From the NCBI GenBank assembly GCA_963725155.1, contig CAVRXU010000008.1, forward strand, positions 806,001-870,000: 64,000 nt of DNA, written 5' to 3'. The notes under the pieces were generated by a model. The model saw only the letters and a program-made list of their open reading frames with translations, did not search any database and was not told where the DNA came from. Source of the DNA: DATDAH01 sp963725155. Lineage in GTDB: Bacteria > Actinomycetota > Acidimicrobiia > Acidimicrobiales > DATDAH01. Each line of letters begins with the position of its first letter. Within the stretch, counting starts at the first letter, position 1. Positions 25,789 through 36,210 of this stretch are shown here, piece after piece. The position numbers and the translations under genes were made by a program.

Positions 25789-26250
25789 TCAGTCCTCGAC
25801 GTCGTCGCGGACGACGAGGACGGGGCAGGGGGCGTGGCGGACCAAGTGGTCGGAGACGGATCCGAGGAACGCCCGCTTGATGGCTCCGTGCCCCCGGGAG
25901 CCGACGACCAGGACCGTCGCCCCGACCTCCTGGGCGAAGAGGCCGAGCTCGGTGGCCGGCTCACCAAACAGCACCTGGGTCTCCGCCCCGGGCAGGTCGA
26001 GCGCCGAGAGCGCGGCCTGCACGATCGCCTCGCCGTCGACGGTGCGGGCCGCGGTCAACTCATCCAGCTGTTCGGGGGACATGGCGCCGCCGGCCATCCC
26101 CGACACGCCGGTCACCATCATCGGGTCACCGACGTCCACGACAGTGGCCACGATCGTCCGGTCGGCGGGACGGAGGCGGGCCAGGCCGGTGGCCGCCGCC
26201 CCGATCGCCGTGTCGGATCCGTCCACACAGAGCACTACGACCTGGTTCAC
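25789..26250 (-). CDS. Universal stress protein, UspA family
   Basis: 153 residues from the GTG at 26250 (VNQVVVLCVDGSD); the GTG at 26274 is possible but adds eight residues not typical of the family. The ATP-binding loop GSRGHGAIKRAFLGSVS (G-2x-G-9x-GS) near the end and HAPCPVLVVRDD are diagnostic. Such proteins bind ATP and accumulate in stress or dormancy. It lies between icd and the acetoacetyl-CoA synthetase gene, all on the same strand with tiny gaps, so one transcript is likely. Confidence 0.9.
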   Translation of the reverse strand: MNQVVVLCVDGSDTAIGAAATGLARLRPADRTIVATVVDVGDPMMVTGVSGMAGGAMSPEQLDELTAARTVDGEAIVQAALSALDLPGAETQVLFGEPATELGLFAQEVGATVLVVGSRGHGAIKRAFLGSVSDHLVRHAPCPVLVVRDDVED

Positions 26251-26274
26251 GGTCCGAGTGTGCCCCGGCGACAC

Positions 26275-27471
<1,197 letters not shown>

Positions 27472-27498
27472 GGCGGGCGAGGCTACCGGCCCGGTTCT

Positions 27499-28353
27499 CT
27501 ACAGCTTCAGCTCGTCGATGACCCGGAGGGCGGCGTCGGCCCGGTTGAGGGTGTAGAGGTGGATGCCCGGTACGCCGGCGGTGAGGAGACGTTCGGACAC
27601 GAGGGTCCCGATCTCCACGGCGATGTCGACCACGGCGGCCTCGTCGTCACCCGCAGCCTCCAGGCGCTCGACCATGTCGGCCGGGAGCTTGGACTGGTTC
27701 ATGGTCGACATGCGGGTGAGGCCGCCCAGGTTCCGGAAGAGCATGACTCCGGGCAGGACCGGGGTCACACAGCCGAGGTCGGCCAGCTCCTCGACCATGA
27801 GCAGGTGGTCGTTGGGGTCGAAGAAGAAGTTGGTGATCCCGAAGTCGGCCATGGTGAGCTTCTCGGCCAGCCAGCGCCGGTCGGACTCGGCATCGGGCGA
27901 GCGGGGATGCAGCTCGGGCTGGGCGGCCACGCCGATCGAGAAGTCGGCCCCGTGGGCCCGGATCAGCTCGACCAGCTCACAGGCGTGCTCGAACTCGCCA
28001 CCGGGATCGCTGCCGTCGGCCGGCGGGTCCCCTCCGAGGGCGAGGATGTTCTCGACCCCGGACTCGGCGTACTGGTCGAGCAGCTCCTTGACCTGGTCGT
28101 GGGTGTGGCCCACACAGGTCAGGTGGGCCATGACCGGGAAGTCGTGGGTGGCGTTCATGTCGATGACCAGCTCGGCGGTGAGGTCCCGGGTGCTGCCGCC
28201 CGCGCCGTAGGTGACGGACATGAAGCTGGGGTTCGCCGGGGCCAGCTCGGCCACCGCCGTCATCAGGTTCTCGACGCCAACCGGGGTCTTGGGCGGGAAG
28301 AACTCGAAGGAGATCGTCCGGCCCTGCGCCAGCAGGTCACTGATCTTCGCCAT
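27499..28353 (-). CDS. metF: Methylenetetrahydrofolate reductase
   Basis: 284 residues with the metF TIM-barrel pattern: ISFEFFPPKTP (about 14-24, holding the catalytic Glu), VTYGAGGSTRD for FAD/folate binding, HLTCVGHT, ILALGGDPP and GVAAQPELHP with its conserved tail residues. It reduces methylene-THF to methyl-THF for methionine synthesis. It is immediately downstream of folD on the same strand (13 bp), so the two one-carbon genes are co-transcribed. Confidence 0.95.
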   Translation of the reverse strand: MAKISDLLAQGRTISFEFFPPKTPVGVENLMTAVAELAPANPSFMSVTYGAGGSTRDLTAELVIDMNATHDFPVMAHLTCVGHTHDQVKELLDQYAESGVENILALGGDPPADGSDPGGEFEHACELVELIRAHGADFSIGVAAQPELHPRSPDAESDRRWLAEKLTMADFGITNFFFDPNDHLLMVEELADLGCVTPVLPGVMLFRNLGGLTRMSTMNQSKLPADMVERLEAAGDDEAAVVDIAVEIGTLVSERLLTAGVPGIHLYTLNRADAALRVIDELKL

Positions 28354-28366
28354 ATCGCCCCGGAGG

Positions 28367-29226
28367 CTACCGACGCGCTCGCTGCTCGGCGGCCTCGACG
28401 GTGTTCACGAACAGCATGGCCCGGGTCATCGGACCCACACCGCCGATGCGGGGGACAGCCAGCCGGCCACCTCGGCCACCTCGTCGGCGACGTCGGAGAT
28501 CGCCTTGCCCCCCTCGAAGCTGACTCCCGCGGCCACGACCGCAGCCCCGGGCTTGACCATGTCCGCGGTGATCATCCCCGGCGATCCGGCGGCGGCCACG
28601 AGGATGTCGGCTTGGCGGGTCAGCGCCCCGATGTCGGCCACACCGGTGTGGACGACGGTGACCGCGGCGTTGGCGTCGGGCCGCTTGAGCGACAGGAGGT
28701 TGGCCAGGGGACGGCCGATGGTCAGGCCGCGTCCGACGATCACCACGTGGCGGCCCTCGATGGGGACGCCGTAGTGAAGGAGCAGGCGCTGGATGCCGTG
28801 CGGCGTGCACGGCAACGGCCCGTCCGTCCCCATGACCAGCTTGCCGAGGTTGACCGGGTGCAGGCCGTCGACGTCCTTGGCCGGATCGACCCGCAGGAGG
28901 TGGGCCTCGTAGTCGAAGCCGGGTGGGAAGGGGTACTGGCAGAGGTACGCGTCGACCGCGTCGTCGGCGTTCCAGCGGTCGATGACGGCGTCGATCTCGA
29001 CGGGGTCGACGTCGGCCGGCAGGTGCTCGTCGAAGGAGGCGATGCCCATCTCGGCGGCGTCCCGGTGCTTCATGGCGACGTACTTGGCGCTCGGCCCGTC
29101 GTCGCCCACCAGCAGCGTCCCCAGCCCCGGCGTGACCCCCTGCTCGGCCAGCGCCGCGATGCGCGTGACCAGGTCGGCCTTGATCTCCGCGGCGACGGCC
29201 TCCCCGTCCATCACGATCGCCGTCAC
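28367..29226 (-). pseudogene. folD: Methylenetetrahydrofolate dehydrogenase/cyclohydrolase FolD, one frame change near the 3' end
   Basis: Bifunctional enzyme that oxidises methylene-THF to formyl-THF with NADP. From the GTG at 29226 (GGGAGAG upstream) the frame reads MDGEAVAAEIKADL, PSAKYVAMKHRDA (catalytic Tyr and Lys), PFPPGFDYEAHLL and VVIVGRGLTIGRPLANLL up to VAEVAGWLSP near 28455. The family ending RIGGVGPMTRAMLFVNT then appears in another frame and stops at 28367. One extra C in the five-base run at 28450-28454 would restore the whole protein. This is probably a homopolymer error, since folD is needed for purine formylation by the neighbouring purH and purN. Confidence 0.9.
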
Positions 29227-29253
29227 GTCCGGCTCTCCCGGCTGGGCCAAGTC

Positions 29254-29302
29254 GTTTGGCGTCGGAGAAACCCACGAATCTGTGGTGTTCTCGACGCCAA
29301 AC
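29254..29302. repeat. Hairpin core D (49 bp, no outer arms)
   Basis: GTTTGGCGTCGGAGAAACCCAC (from 29254) pairs with GTGGTGTTCTCGACGCCAAAC (to 29302), with a GAATCT loop. Outer ten bases and the CCAC-GAATCT-GTGG centre match core B, while the stem bases in between differ on both arms, so pairing is kept. One extra base gives a small bulge. It lies between the purH stop and the folD start. Confidence 0.8.
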
Positions 29303-29321
29303 CCGCCAAGCCTGATGCGCA

Positions 29322-30824
<1,503 letters not shown>

Positions 30825-30850
30825 GTCAGGTCAGGTCCTTCGGACGGGGT

Positions 30851-31432
30851 TCAGGGCTCAGAAATCGGGGGGAGGGCCAGCTCGCCGGCGACGACGGCGG
30901 CAAGTGTGTCCGGGTAGAGGCGGCGTTCGACGGCCTTGATGCGCTCGTGGAGGGCCTCGACGGTGTCGTCGGCCAGGACGGGGACCGCCTCCTGGGCCAC
31001 GATCGGCCCGGCGTCCACCTCGAGGGTGGCCACGTGGACGGTGCACCCGGTGACCTTCACCCCGTAGGCCAAGGCGTCGGCCACCCCGTGCCAGCCGGGG
31101 AACGACGGCAGCAGGGCCGGGTGGGTGTTGAGGATCCGCCCGCGGAAAGCGTCGAACACGGGCTCGTCGAGGATCGTGCCGAAGCCGGCCATCGCCACCA
31201 GGTCGACGTCGGCCTCGTGCAGGACGTCCACGATCTGCTTGGAGTAGGCCACCCGATCGAAATCCGGGCCGAAGTCCTCCCGCTCGACCACTTGGGCGTC
31301 GACGTCGGCTCGTTCGGCGATCTCGACGGCGCCACACGGACGGTCGACGACGACGACGACCACAGGAAGGGACCGGTCGAGCATGGCTTCGAGAATGGTC
31401 CCGCTCCCCGAGGCCAGCACTCCGATGCGCAC
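30851..31432 (-). CDS. purN: Phosphoribosylglycinamide formyltransferase
   Basis: 193 residues. It begins MRIGVLASGSGTILEAML, which binds the phosphate of GAR. The catalytic triad is visible as N in RILNTHPALLPSFPG, its following H and the D in LEVDAGPIVAQEAVPV. It transfers a formyl group from formyl-THF in step three of purine synthesis. It is first in the purN-purH-(hairpin)-folD-metF-icd run on the minus strand. The divergent membrane gene starts 115 bp away. Confidence 0.95.
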   Translation of the reverse strand: MRIGVLASGSGTILEAMLDRSLPVVVVVVDRPCGAVEIAERADVDAQVVEREDFGPDFDRVAYSKQIVDVLHEADVDLVAMAGFGTILDEPVFDAFRGRILNTHPALLPSFPGWHGVADALAYGVKVTGCTVHVATLEVDAGPIVAQEAVPVLADDTVEALHERIKAVERRLYPDTLAAVVAGELALPPISEP

Positions 31433-31547
31433 CTTCGGACCGTACCAGCGCGGTACGAGTCCACCGGAGGCCTCCGGTCGCTCATCGGGCGCTCACCGTC
31501 GTCTAGGTTGACCCCCGCACCTTCGACACGTGGCACCGGGAGGCAAC

Positions 31548-31994
31548 GTGGATCTCAGCAAGCTCACAACCGGGGACAAGGTGATCGCCGGAAGCGGCAT
31601 CGCCCTGTTCATCTTCTCGTTCTTTCCCTGGTTCGGGCTCGACACCGGGTTCGGCTCGTACTCCGAGAGCGGCTGGTCCAGCATCTTCTCGCTGTTCGCC
31701 ATCCTCATCGGCATGGCCATGGTCGCGGTGATCCTGCTCCCGATGTTCGGTGTCGAGCTGCCCGAGCTCGGCCAGTCCTGGAGCCAGATCCTCTTCATCG
31801 CCGGCATCGTCGCCGGGGTCCTGATCCTGCTCCAGCTCCTCATCGGCAGCAGCACGGCGGGTGTCGACCTGGACCGGAAGGTCGGCGTGTTCCTCGGCCT
31901 GTTGGCCGGCATCGGATTGGCCGGCGGGGGCTTCCTCAAGAAGCAGGAAGGCGACGGAGGCGGCGCGGCGGCCGGGCCTCCCACCTCCTTCTGA
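31548..31994 (+). CDS. Four-helix membrane protein of unknown function
   Basis: 148 residues from the GTG at 31548, with GGGAGG five bases upstream (the GTG at 31530 is less likely). Four hydrophobic segments are at about 14-30, 48-68, 82-102 and 112-130. The tail is hydrophilic and glycine-rich (GDGGGAAAGPPTSF). Short membrane proteins of this type are common in actinobacteria, often of unknown function. It is a single gene followed by a strong hairpin terminator. Confidence 0.7.
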   Translation: MDLSKLTTGDKVIAGSGIALFIFSFFPWFGLDTGFGSYSESGWSSIFSLFAILIGMAMVAVILLPMFGVELPELGQSWSQILFIAGIVAGVLILLQLLIGSSTAGVDLDRKVGVFLGLLAGIGLAGGGFLKKQEGDGGGAAAGPPTSF

Positions 31995-32009
31995 GCCCAA
32001 CGTCCTGAC

Positions 32010-32043
32010 GACGGCCCCGTCGCCTTCCGGCGGCGGGGCCGTT
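32010..32043 (+). terminator. GC-rich hairpin terminator
   Basis: GACGGCCCCGTCGCC (32010-32024) pairs with GGCGGCGGGGCCGTT (32029-32043) around a TTCC loop, with two mismatches. It begins 15 bp after the stop of the membrane gene and faces the convergent sucD gene. The remaining gap to sucD (32044-32152) shows nothing further. Confidence 0.65.
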
Positions 32044-32152
32044 GCGCGCCCGAAGCCCGGAGGCTGCGCAGTCCGCCCAGGCGGAGCAGCAGGACCGACT
32101 CGCAGCTTCGGCGGAGCCGGCGCTTCCTGAGCGAAGCGAAGGAACGCGAGTG

Positions 32153-33037
32153 TCAGAGCCCGGCGACGACGGCGGCCATGAGCTCGCCCGCCTCAGTGGG
32201 GTTCTCCCCGACCTCGGCCCCGGCTTTGCGCAGGGCGCTCATCTTGGCCTCGGCCGTGCCCTTGCCCCGGCTGACGATGGCGCCGGCGTGGCCCATCTTC
32301 TTGCCCGGAGGAGCGGTGACCCCGGCGATGTAGGAGACGACCGGCTTGGTCATCTTCTGGGCGATGAACTCGGCCGCCTCTTCCTCGGCCGAGCCGCCGA
32401 TCTCGCCGATCATCATCACTGCCTTGGTCTCGGGATCGGCCTCGAAGCGCTCGAGGCAGTCGATGAACGACGTCCCGGGGACGGGGTCGCCACCGATCCC
32501 TACGCACGTCGTCTGGCCGATGCCCTTCTGGGTCAGCTCGTGGAGGGCCTGGTAGGTCAGCGTGCCCGAGCGGCTGACGATGCCGACGGGGCCGCCACCC
32601 ATGGCGATCTCGCCCGCGGTGATGCCGATGTTGCACTTCCCGGGGCTGATGATCCCGGGGCAGTTCGGGCCCAACAGCTGGACATCAGGGTGGTCCCGCT
32701 TGAGCACGTTGAAGAAGCGGGCCTCGTCCTGGGCGGGCACGCCCTCGGTGATGACCACGATCAGCTTCACGCCGCCCTCGGCCGCTTCGTGCACTGCGGC
32801 CTCGACGCCGGGCGCCGGGATGAAGATGCAGGAGGTGTCAGCCCCGGTCTCGGCCACCGCCTCGCCCACGTTGGCGTAGACGGGGATGTCCTCGACGTCG
32901 GTGCCCGCCTTCTTCGGGTTGGTCCCGGCCACCACCTGGGTGCCGTACTCCCGATTGCGCAGGCCATAGAAGCGGCCGTTGGAACCGGTGAGCCCCTGGT
33001 ACACGACCTTGGTGTTCTCGTCGACGAAGATCGCCAT
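32153..33037 (-). CDS. sucD: Succinyl-CoA ligase, alpha subunit
   Basis: 294 residues. The CoA-binding Rossmann region opens with KVVYQGLTGSNGRFY. The phosphorylated histidine is H250 in GHAGAIVSRGKGTAE. FIPAPGVEAAVHEA and VRLLGPNCPG-like VQLLGPNCPGIISPG are also present. With SucC it makes succinyl-CoA reversibly coupled to ATP or GTP in the TCA cycle. It follows sucC after 5 bp. Confidence 0.96.
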   Translation of the reverse strand: MAIFVDENTKVVYQGLTGSNGRFYGLRNREYGTQVVAGTNPKKAGTDVEDIPVYANVGEAVAETGADTSCIFIPAPGVEAAVHEAAEGGVKLIVVITEGVPAQDEARFFNVLKRDHPDVQLLGPNCPGIISPGKCNIGITAGEIAMGGGPVGIVSRSGTLTYQALHELTQKGIGQTTCVGIGGDPVPGTSFIDCLERFEADPETKAVMMIGEIGGSAEEEAAEFIAQKMTKPVVSYIAGVTAPPGKKMGHAGAIVSRGKGTAEAKMSALRKAGAEVGENPTEAGELMAAVVAGL

Positions 33038-33042
33038 GGTTC

Positions 33043-34188
33043 TCAGGCCCCCTTGGCAGCGAGCTCGACGACGGTGGCCGCGGCTTCGAGCATGGTCGGC
33101 TTGGAGAGCAGGGTGTCGGAGGCGTGTTCGGCCAGGATGGCCCGCCCCTCCTCGGCGTTGGTGCCGTCCAGGCGGATGACGATCGGGGAGCTGATCTCCA
33201 CCCGACCCAGCGCCTGCACGATGCCGTTGGCCACCTCCTCGCCCCGGGTGATGCCCCCGAAGATGTTGATGAAGATGGACTTGACCTTCTCGTCGTTGTT
33301 GATGACCTCGAGGGCGCCGGCCATCACGTCGGCGTTGGCCCCGCCCCCGATGTCCAGGAAGTTGGCCGGGCTGCCGCCCACCTGGCTGACCACGTCGACC
33401 GTGCTCATGGCCAGGCCGGCACCGTTGGCGATGATGCCGACCGTGCCGTCCAGGCCGACGTACTGCAGGCCTTTCTCGTGGGCCGCCTGCTCCCGCTCGT
33501 CCCGCACCTGGGTGGCTTCGTACTCAGCCCAGTCGTGGCGGAACGCGGCGTTGTCGTCCAGGGTGACCTTGGCGTCAAGGGCGTGGACCCGGCCGTCCGG
33601 GGTGAGGATGAGGGGGTTGATCTCGACCAGGTCGGCGTCGCCCTCGGTGAAGGCGGTGTACAGCTTCTGCAGGATGTCCACCGCACCCTCAGTGGCGTCG
33701 GGGTTCAGCTTCGCCGCCTCGACCCAGGCCCGGGCGTCGGCCTCACTGAGCCCCTCGGCCGGGTCGACGTAGACCTTGGCGATGGCATCGGGGTCGGTGT
33801 CGGCCACTTCTTCGATCTCCACGCCACCCTGAGCGCTCAGCATCCCGAGGTGCTTCTTGGCCGAACGGTCCAGCGTGAAGCTGGCGTAGTACTCCTCAGC
33901 GATGTCGGACGCCGCCTCGATCCAGACGATGTGGACGGTGTGGCCCTTGATGTCCATGCCGAGGATGGCGGTGGCGTGTTCGCGGGCCTCCTCGGCGTTG
34001 TTGGCCAGCTTGATGCCGCCGGCCTTGCCCCGGCCCCCGACCTGGACCTGGGCCTTCACCACGACCGGGTAGCCGAGTCGCTCGGCCGCGGCCACGGCGT
34101 CGTCGACCGTGGTCACGGCCTCGCCGGCACTCACCGGGATGGCGAAGGACGCGAAGAACTGCTTGCCCTGGTATTCGAAGAGATCCAC
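33043..34188 (-). CDS. sucC: Succinyl-CoA ligase, beta subunit
   Basis: 381 residues with an ATP-grasp domain (MDLFEYQGKQFFASFAIPV, then VVKAQVQVGGRGKAGGIKLA) and a C-terminal ligase domain with NGAGLAMSTVDVVSQVGGSPA and FINIFGGITRGEEVANG. VEINPLILTPDG holds metal ligands. It provides the nucleotide site of succinyl-CoA synthetase and forms an operon with sucD. Its start is 62 bp from the divergent small secreted-type gene. Confidence 0.96.
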   Translation of the reverse strand: MDLFEYQGKQFFASFAIPVSAGEAVTTVDDAVAAAERLGYPVVVKAQVQVGGRGKAGGIKLANNAEEAREHATAILGMDIKGHTVHIVWIEAASDIAEEYYASFTLDRSAKKHLGMLSAQGGVEIEEVADTDPDAIAKVYVDPAEGLSEADARAWVEAAKLNPDATEGAVDILQKLYTAFTEGDADLVEINPLILTPDGRVHALDAKVTLDDNAAFRHDWAEYEATQVRDEREQAAHEKGLQYVGLDGTVGIIANGAGLAMSTVDVVSQVGGSPANFLDIGGGANADVMAGALEVINNDEKVKSIFINIFGGITRGEEVANGIVQALGRVEISSPIVIRLDGTNAEEGRAILAEHASDTLLSKPTMLEAAATVVELAAKGA

Positions 34189-34250
34189 GGCGCTGCAACC
34201 TACTGATCGGCTCCATTCCCGCCGAATCCGCCCGATACCGTTTCCGGCTC

Positions 34251-34751
34251 ATGAGTCGGGCGACGCTGTGGATCCTGGGCGGGATCTTCGCCATCGTGCT
34301 GGCCATCTGTGTGGCCGGGGCGGTACTCGCCCTGTCGGCGGCCAACGAGGACATCGACGTCAACCTCGGCACCGACGAGTTCGAGATCCCGCAGGTCGAT
34401 TCCCGGGCCGAGCTCGTGGCCGACCAGGGTGCCCTGCGCTTCGCCGACCCCACCGGGGGGAGCCGTCCCGTCATCGTCAACCACGTCGGCGACGACCCCA
34501 ACACCGGCTGGGTGGCCGTCCTGGCCATCGCCCCCGGCACCGACAGCTGCATCGTGGACTGGGACGACGACGACGGCCTGTTCCGGGACTGCGAGGGCGA
34601 GACCTACCCGCCCGACGGCGAGGGCCTCGACCAGTTCGACACCCGGGTCGAGGACAACACCCTCTTCGTCGACCTCGGCCGCGGCCGCGACGACGAGCAG
34701 GCCCCCGACACCGTCCCCGACGACAGCATCGTCATCACCGGCAACGGCTGA
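34251..34751 (+). CDS. Membrane-anchored protein of unknown function, faintly Rieske-like
   Basis: 166 residues. One N-terminal membrane segment (about 6-29) anchors an acidic outer domain. The part DSCIVDWDDDDGLFRDCEGETYPPDGEGLD, ending in NTLFVDLGR, follows the general layout of a small Rieske domain (strand, cluster loop, PxxG turn, end strand). However, the cluster histidines are missing and only two cysteines are present, so it cannot bind a Rieske cluster. That likeness is inference. It is divergent from sucC and its 3' end touches palindromic element B. Confidence 0.65.
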   Translation: MSRATLWILGGIFAIVLAICVAGAVLALSAANEDIDVNLGTDEFEIPQVDSRAELVADQGALRFADPTGGSRPVIVNHVGDDPNTGWVAVLAIAPGTDSCIVDWDDDDGLFRDCEGETYPPDGEGLDQFDTRVEDNTLFVDLGRGRDDEQAPDTVPDDSIVITGNG

Positions 34752-34762
34752 ACCACCGCTGC

Positions 34763-35114
34763 GGGCCTGACAACGACGCAACCAGGGGCGGGCGCCGTCG
34801 AAGCATGCTGGGCGTTCGAGCTGAGGGACCGACACCGACGCAACCACAGGGGCGTGGGGTCGGGCTGCCGGTCGTCGGGGGCGGGCAACCGCTCGATTCG
34901 CCACGCTCCGTGGGAAAACAGGCTCGACGACGGTTCGCACATGCTCGCAGGGATTTGGCGTCGATTGCACCACGGATCTGTGGTGCAATCGACGCCAAAT
35001 GGAGCGGCCGCGCCCCGGCCGACGCACAGCCTGAGAAAAGCTGGCCAGCGTGCCCCTGACGACCGGCAGGCCGACCCCACGCTCCCCATCGTTGCCTCGG
35101 TGTCGGTCCCTCAG
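34763..35114. repeat. Palindromic intergenic element B (between convergent genes)
   Basis: This 359-bp gap has no gene. Arms 34821-34884 and 35050-35114 are inverted copies of each other over about 62 bp with few mismatches; both read CTGAGGGACCGACACCGA at their outer end. The right arm runs into the stop codon of the convergent gene (35111-35113). A second, partial left end lies outside it (34769-34790, repeating 34831-34854). Between the arms are a GCCACGCTCCGTGG motif (34900s) shared with element C and the perfect 48-bp hairpin core. The outer blocks match elements A and C. Confidence 0.8.
34953..35000. repeat. Hairpin core B (48 bp, perfect 21-bp arms)
   Basis: Bases 34953-34973 are exactly complementary to 34980-35000, leaving a GGATCT loop. 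It begins ATTTGGCGTCG, like core D, and shares the CCAC-GRATCT-GTGG centre with it. It is clearly AT-richer than the surrounding genes. Confidence 0.85.
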
Positions 35115-36112
35115 GCCACGGCGTAGGGGTCCCAGGCCACGGGGGCGGTCGCCAGGTGCCGGGTGACCCGGGCGATGACATCGTCGGGCTCGAGGCCGGA
35201 CTCGTCGCCCTCGGCAAGGCCGAGCACGGGCGCCAGGCCACCCGGCGGCTCGGCGAACCAGTGCGCACCCCCGGGCTCGGCTGCCGTCAGCTCCTCGGCC
35301 AGCGGCGCCAGGTCCACGCGGGCCTTTGGGCGCCGTGACCGGTACTGGACCCAGGTCTCGTAGCGGTACGTGAAGCGGAAGTGCCGACCCCGGACGACGA
35401 GCAGGGCGAAGCGGTCGGTGGCGTTGTTGACCGCCATCGGGTGGATGTCTTCGAAGTGCTGGTGGGCGAAGCGGTGGCCTGACCAGTGGGGCTCAGGATC
35501 GGTGAAGGCGATCACGGCGAGATCCACCTCGGGGTGCTCGGCGATGGTCACTGCGCCCGAGGCCAGGGCGGCCTCGCTCTCGGCGAGCTGCCGGTCCTCG
35601 TCCTCCCAGAGGGCCCGCTCCTTCTCGGGATGATCGGCCAGCTCGGCGAGACGCCCCAACAGCTCCCGGTACAGGACCTCGTCGCTGTCCTCGGGCAGGT
35701 CACCCAGCGGCGACCGGCCGGGATCGGCGTAGGCGTGGATCACCATCGACAGCCGGGCCGCGTCGCGGGACGCGTAGGTGCCGAAGTCGCCGGCCGCAGC
35801 CAGGTCCTCGAGGCACGCCCGCCGGGCCAAGGCTTCCTCCGGCCGGCTCAACGCGAACACCGCGACCAGGCCGTCCTGGTCGAAGTGGTTGTTGGTGACG
35901 ACCTCGGCGGCGCCGTGGAGGTCAGCGCCGAGGTCGAGGTAGCGAAAGGCCATCTGGGCCGAGAGATCGGCCTCGGTGTCGGGCGGGCACGGGTAGCCGG
36001 GCCAGTGGGTGAGGGTCACCACGGTGCCGGCATTGGGCGAGCCGTCGACCACGACGTTGGGCTGCTCGACGGTCTGCTCGTACGGCTCGTAGCGCAAGGC
36101 GGTGGGCGACAT
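35111..36112 (-). CDS. Conserved-looking protein of unknown function (possibly DUF6687)
   Basis: 333 residues, soluble, no signal peptide. It starts LRYEPYEQTVEQPNVVVDG and has a TLTHWPGYPCPPD loop, then VVTNNHFDQDGLVAVF, an NHFDxDG pattern that could bind metal. RYETWVQYRSRRP and a conserved-looking HWSGHRFAHQHFEDIHP lie further in. The likeness to actinobacterial DUF6687 proteins is from memory and not certain. Its stop codon forms the outer edge of element B. Palindrome E lies just upstream of its start. Confidence 0.65.
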   Translation of the reverse strand: MSPTALRYEPYEQTVEQPNVVVDGSPNAGTVVTLTHWPGYPCPPDTEADLSAQMAFRYLDLGADLHGAAEVVTNNHFDQDGLVAVFALSRPEEALARRACLEDLAAAGDFGTYASRDAARLSMVIHAYADPGRSPLGDLPEDSDEVLYRELLGRLAELADHPEKERALWEDEDRQLAESEAALASGAVTIAEHPEVDLAVIAFTDPEPHWSGHRFAHQHFEDIHPMAVNNATDRFALLVVRGRHFRFTYRYETWVQYRSRRPKARVDLAPLAEELTAAEPGGAHWFAEPPGGLAPVLGLAEGDESGLEPDDVIARVTRHLATAPVAWDPYAVA

Positions 36113-36159
36113 CCGGCGGACCGTACGACCTCAATCCGGGTCGAGGTCAAGCATCCTCG

Positions 36160-36207
36160 TTCTGGCCTCCGATCCTCCGGCCATGGCCGGAGGATCGGAG
36201 GCCAGAA
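36160..36207. repeat. Hairpin core E (48 bp, perfect palindrome)
   Basis: A perfect palindrome with no loop: the symmetry extends from 36158 to 36209 (26-bp arms, centre GGCCATGGCC). The 14 bases at each end (TTCTGGCCTCCGAT) are identical to those of core F, while the inner 20 bases differ completely. It lies three bases beyond the stop of the acyl-CoA ligase gene, in the 98-bp gap to the next gene on the same strand. Confidence 0.9.
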
Positions 36208-36210
36208 CGG

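Noticed and set aside
32044..32152. Possible small gene between the terminator and sucD
   Set aside because: No start with a ribosome site and no protein-like frame; it appears to be plain spacer.
34251..34751. A true Rieske iron-sulfur protein
   Set aside because: The two histidine ligands and the CxH pattern are absent.
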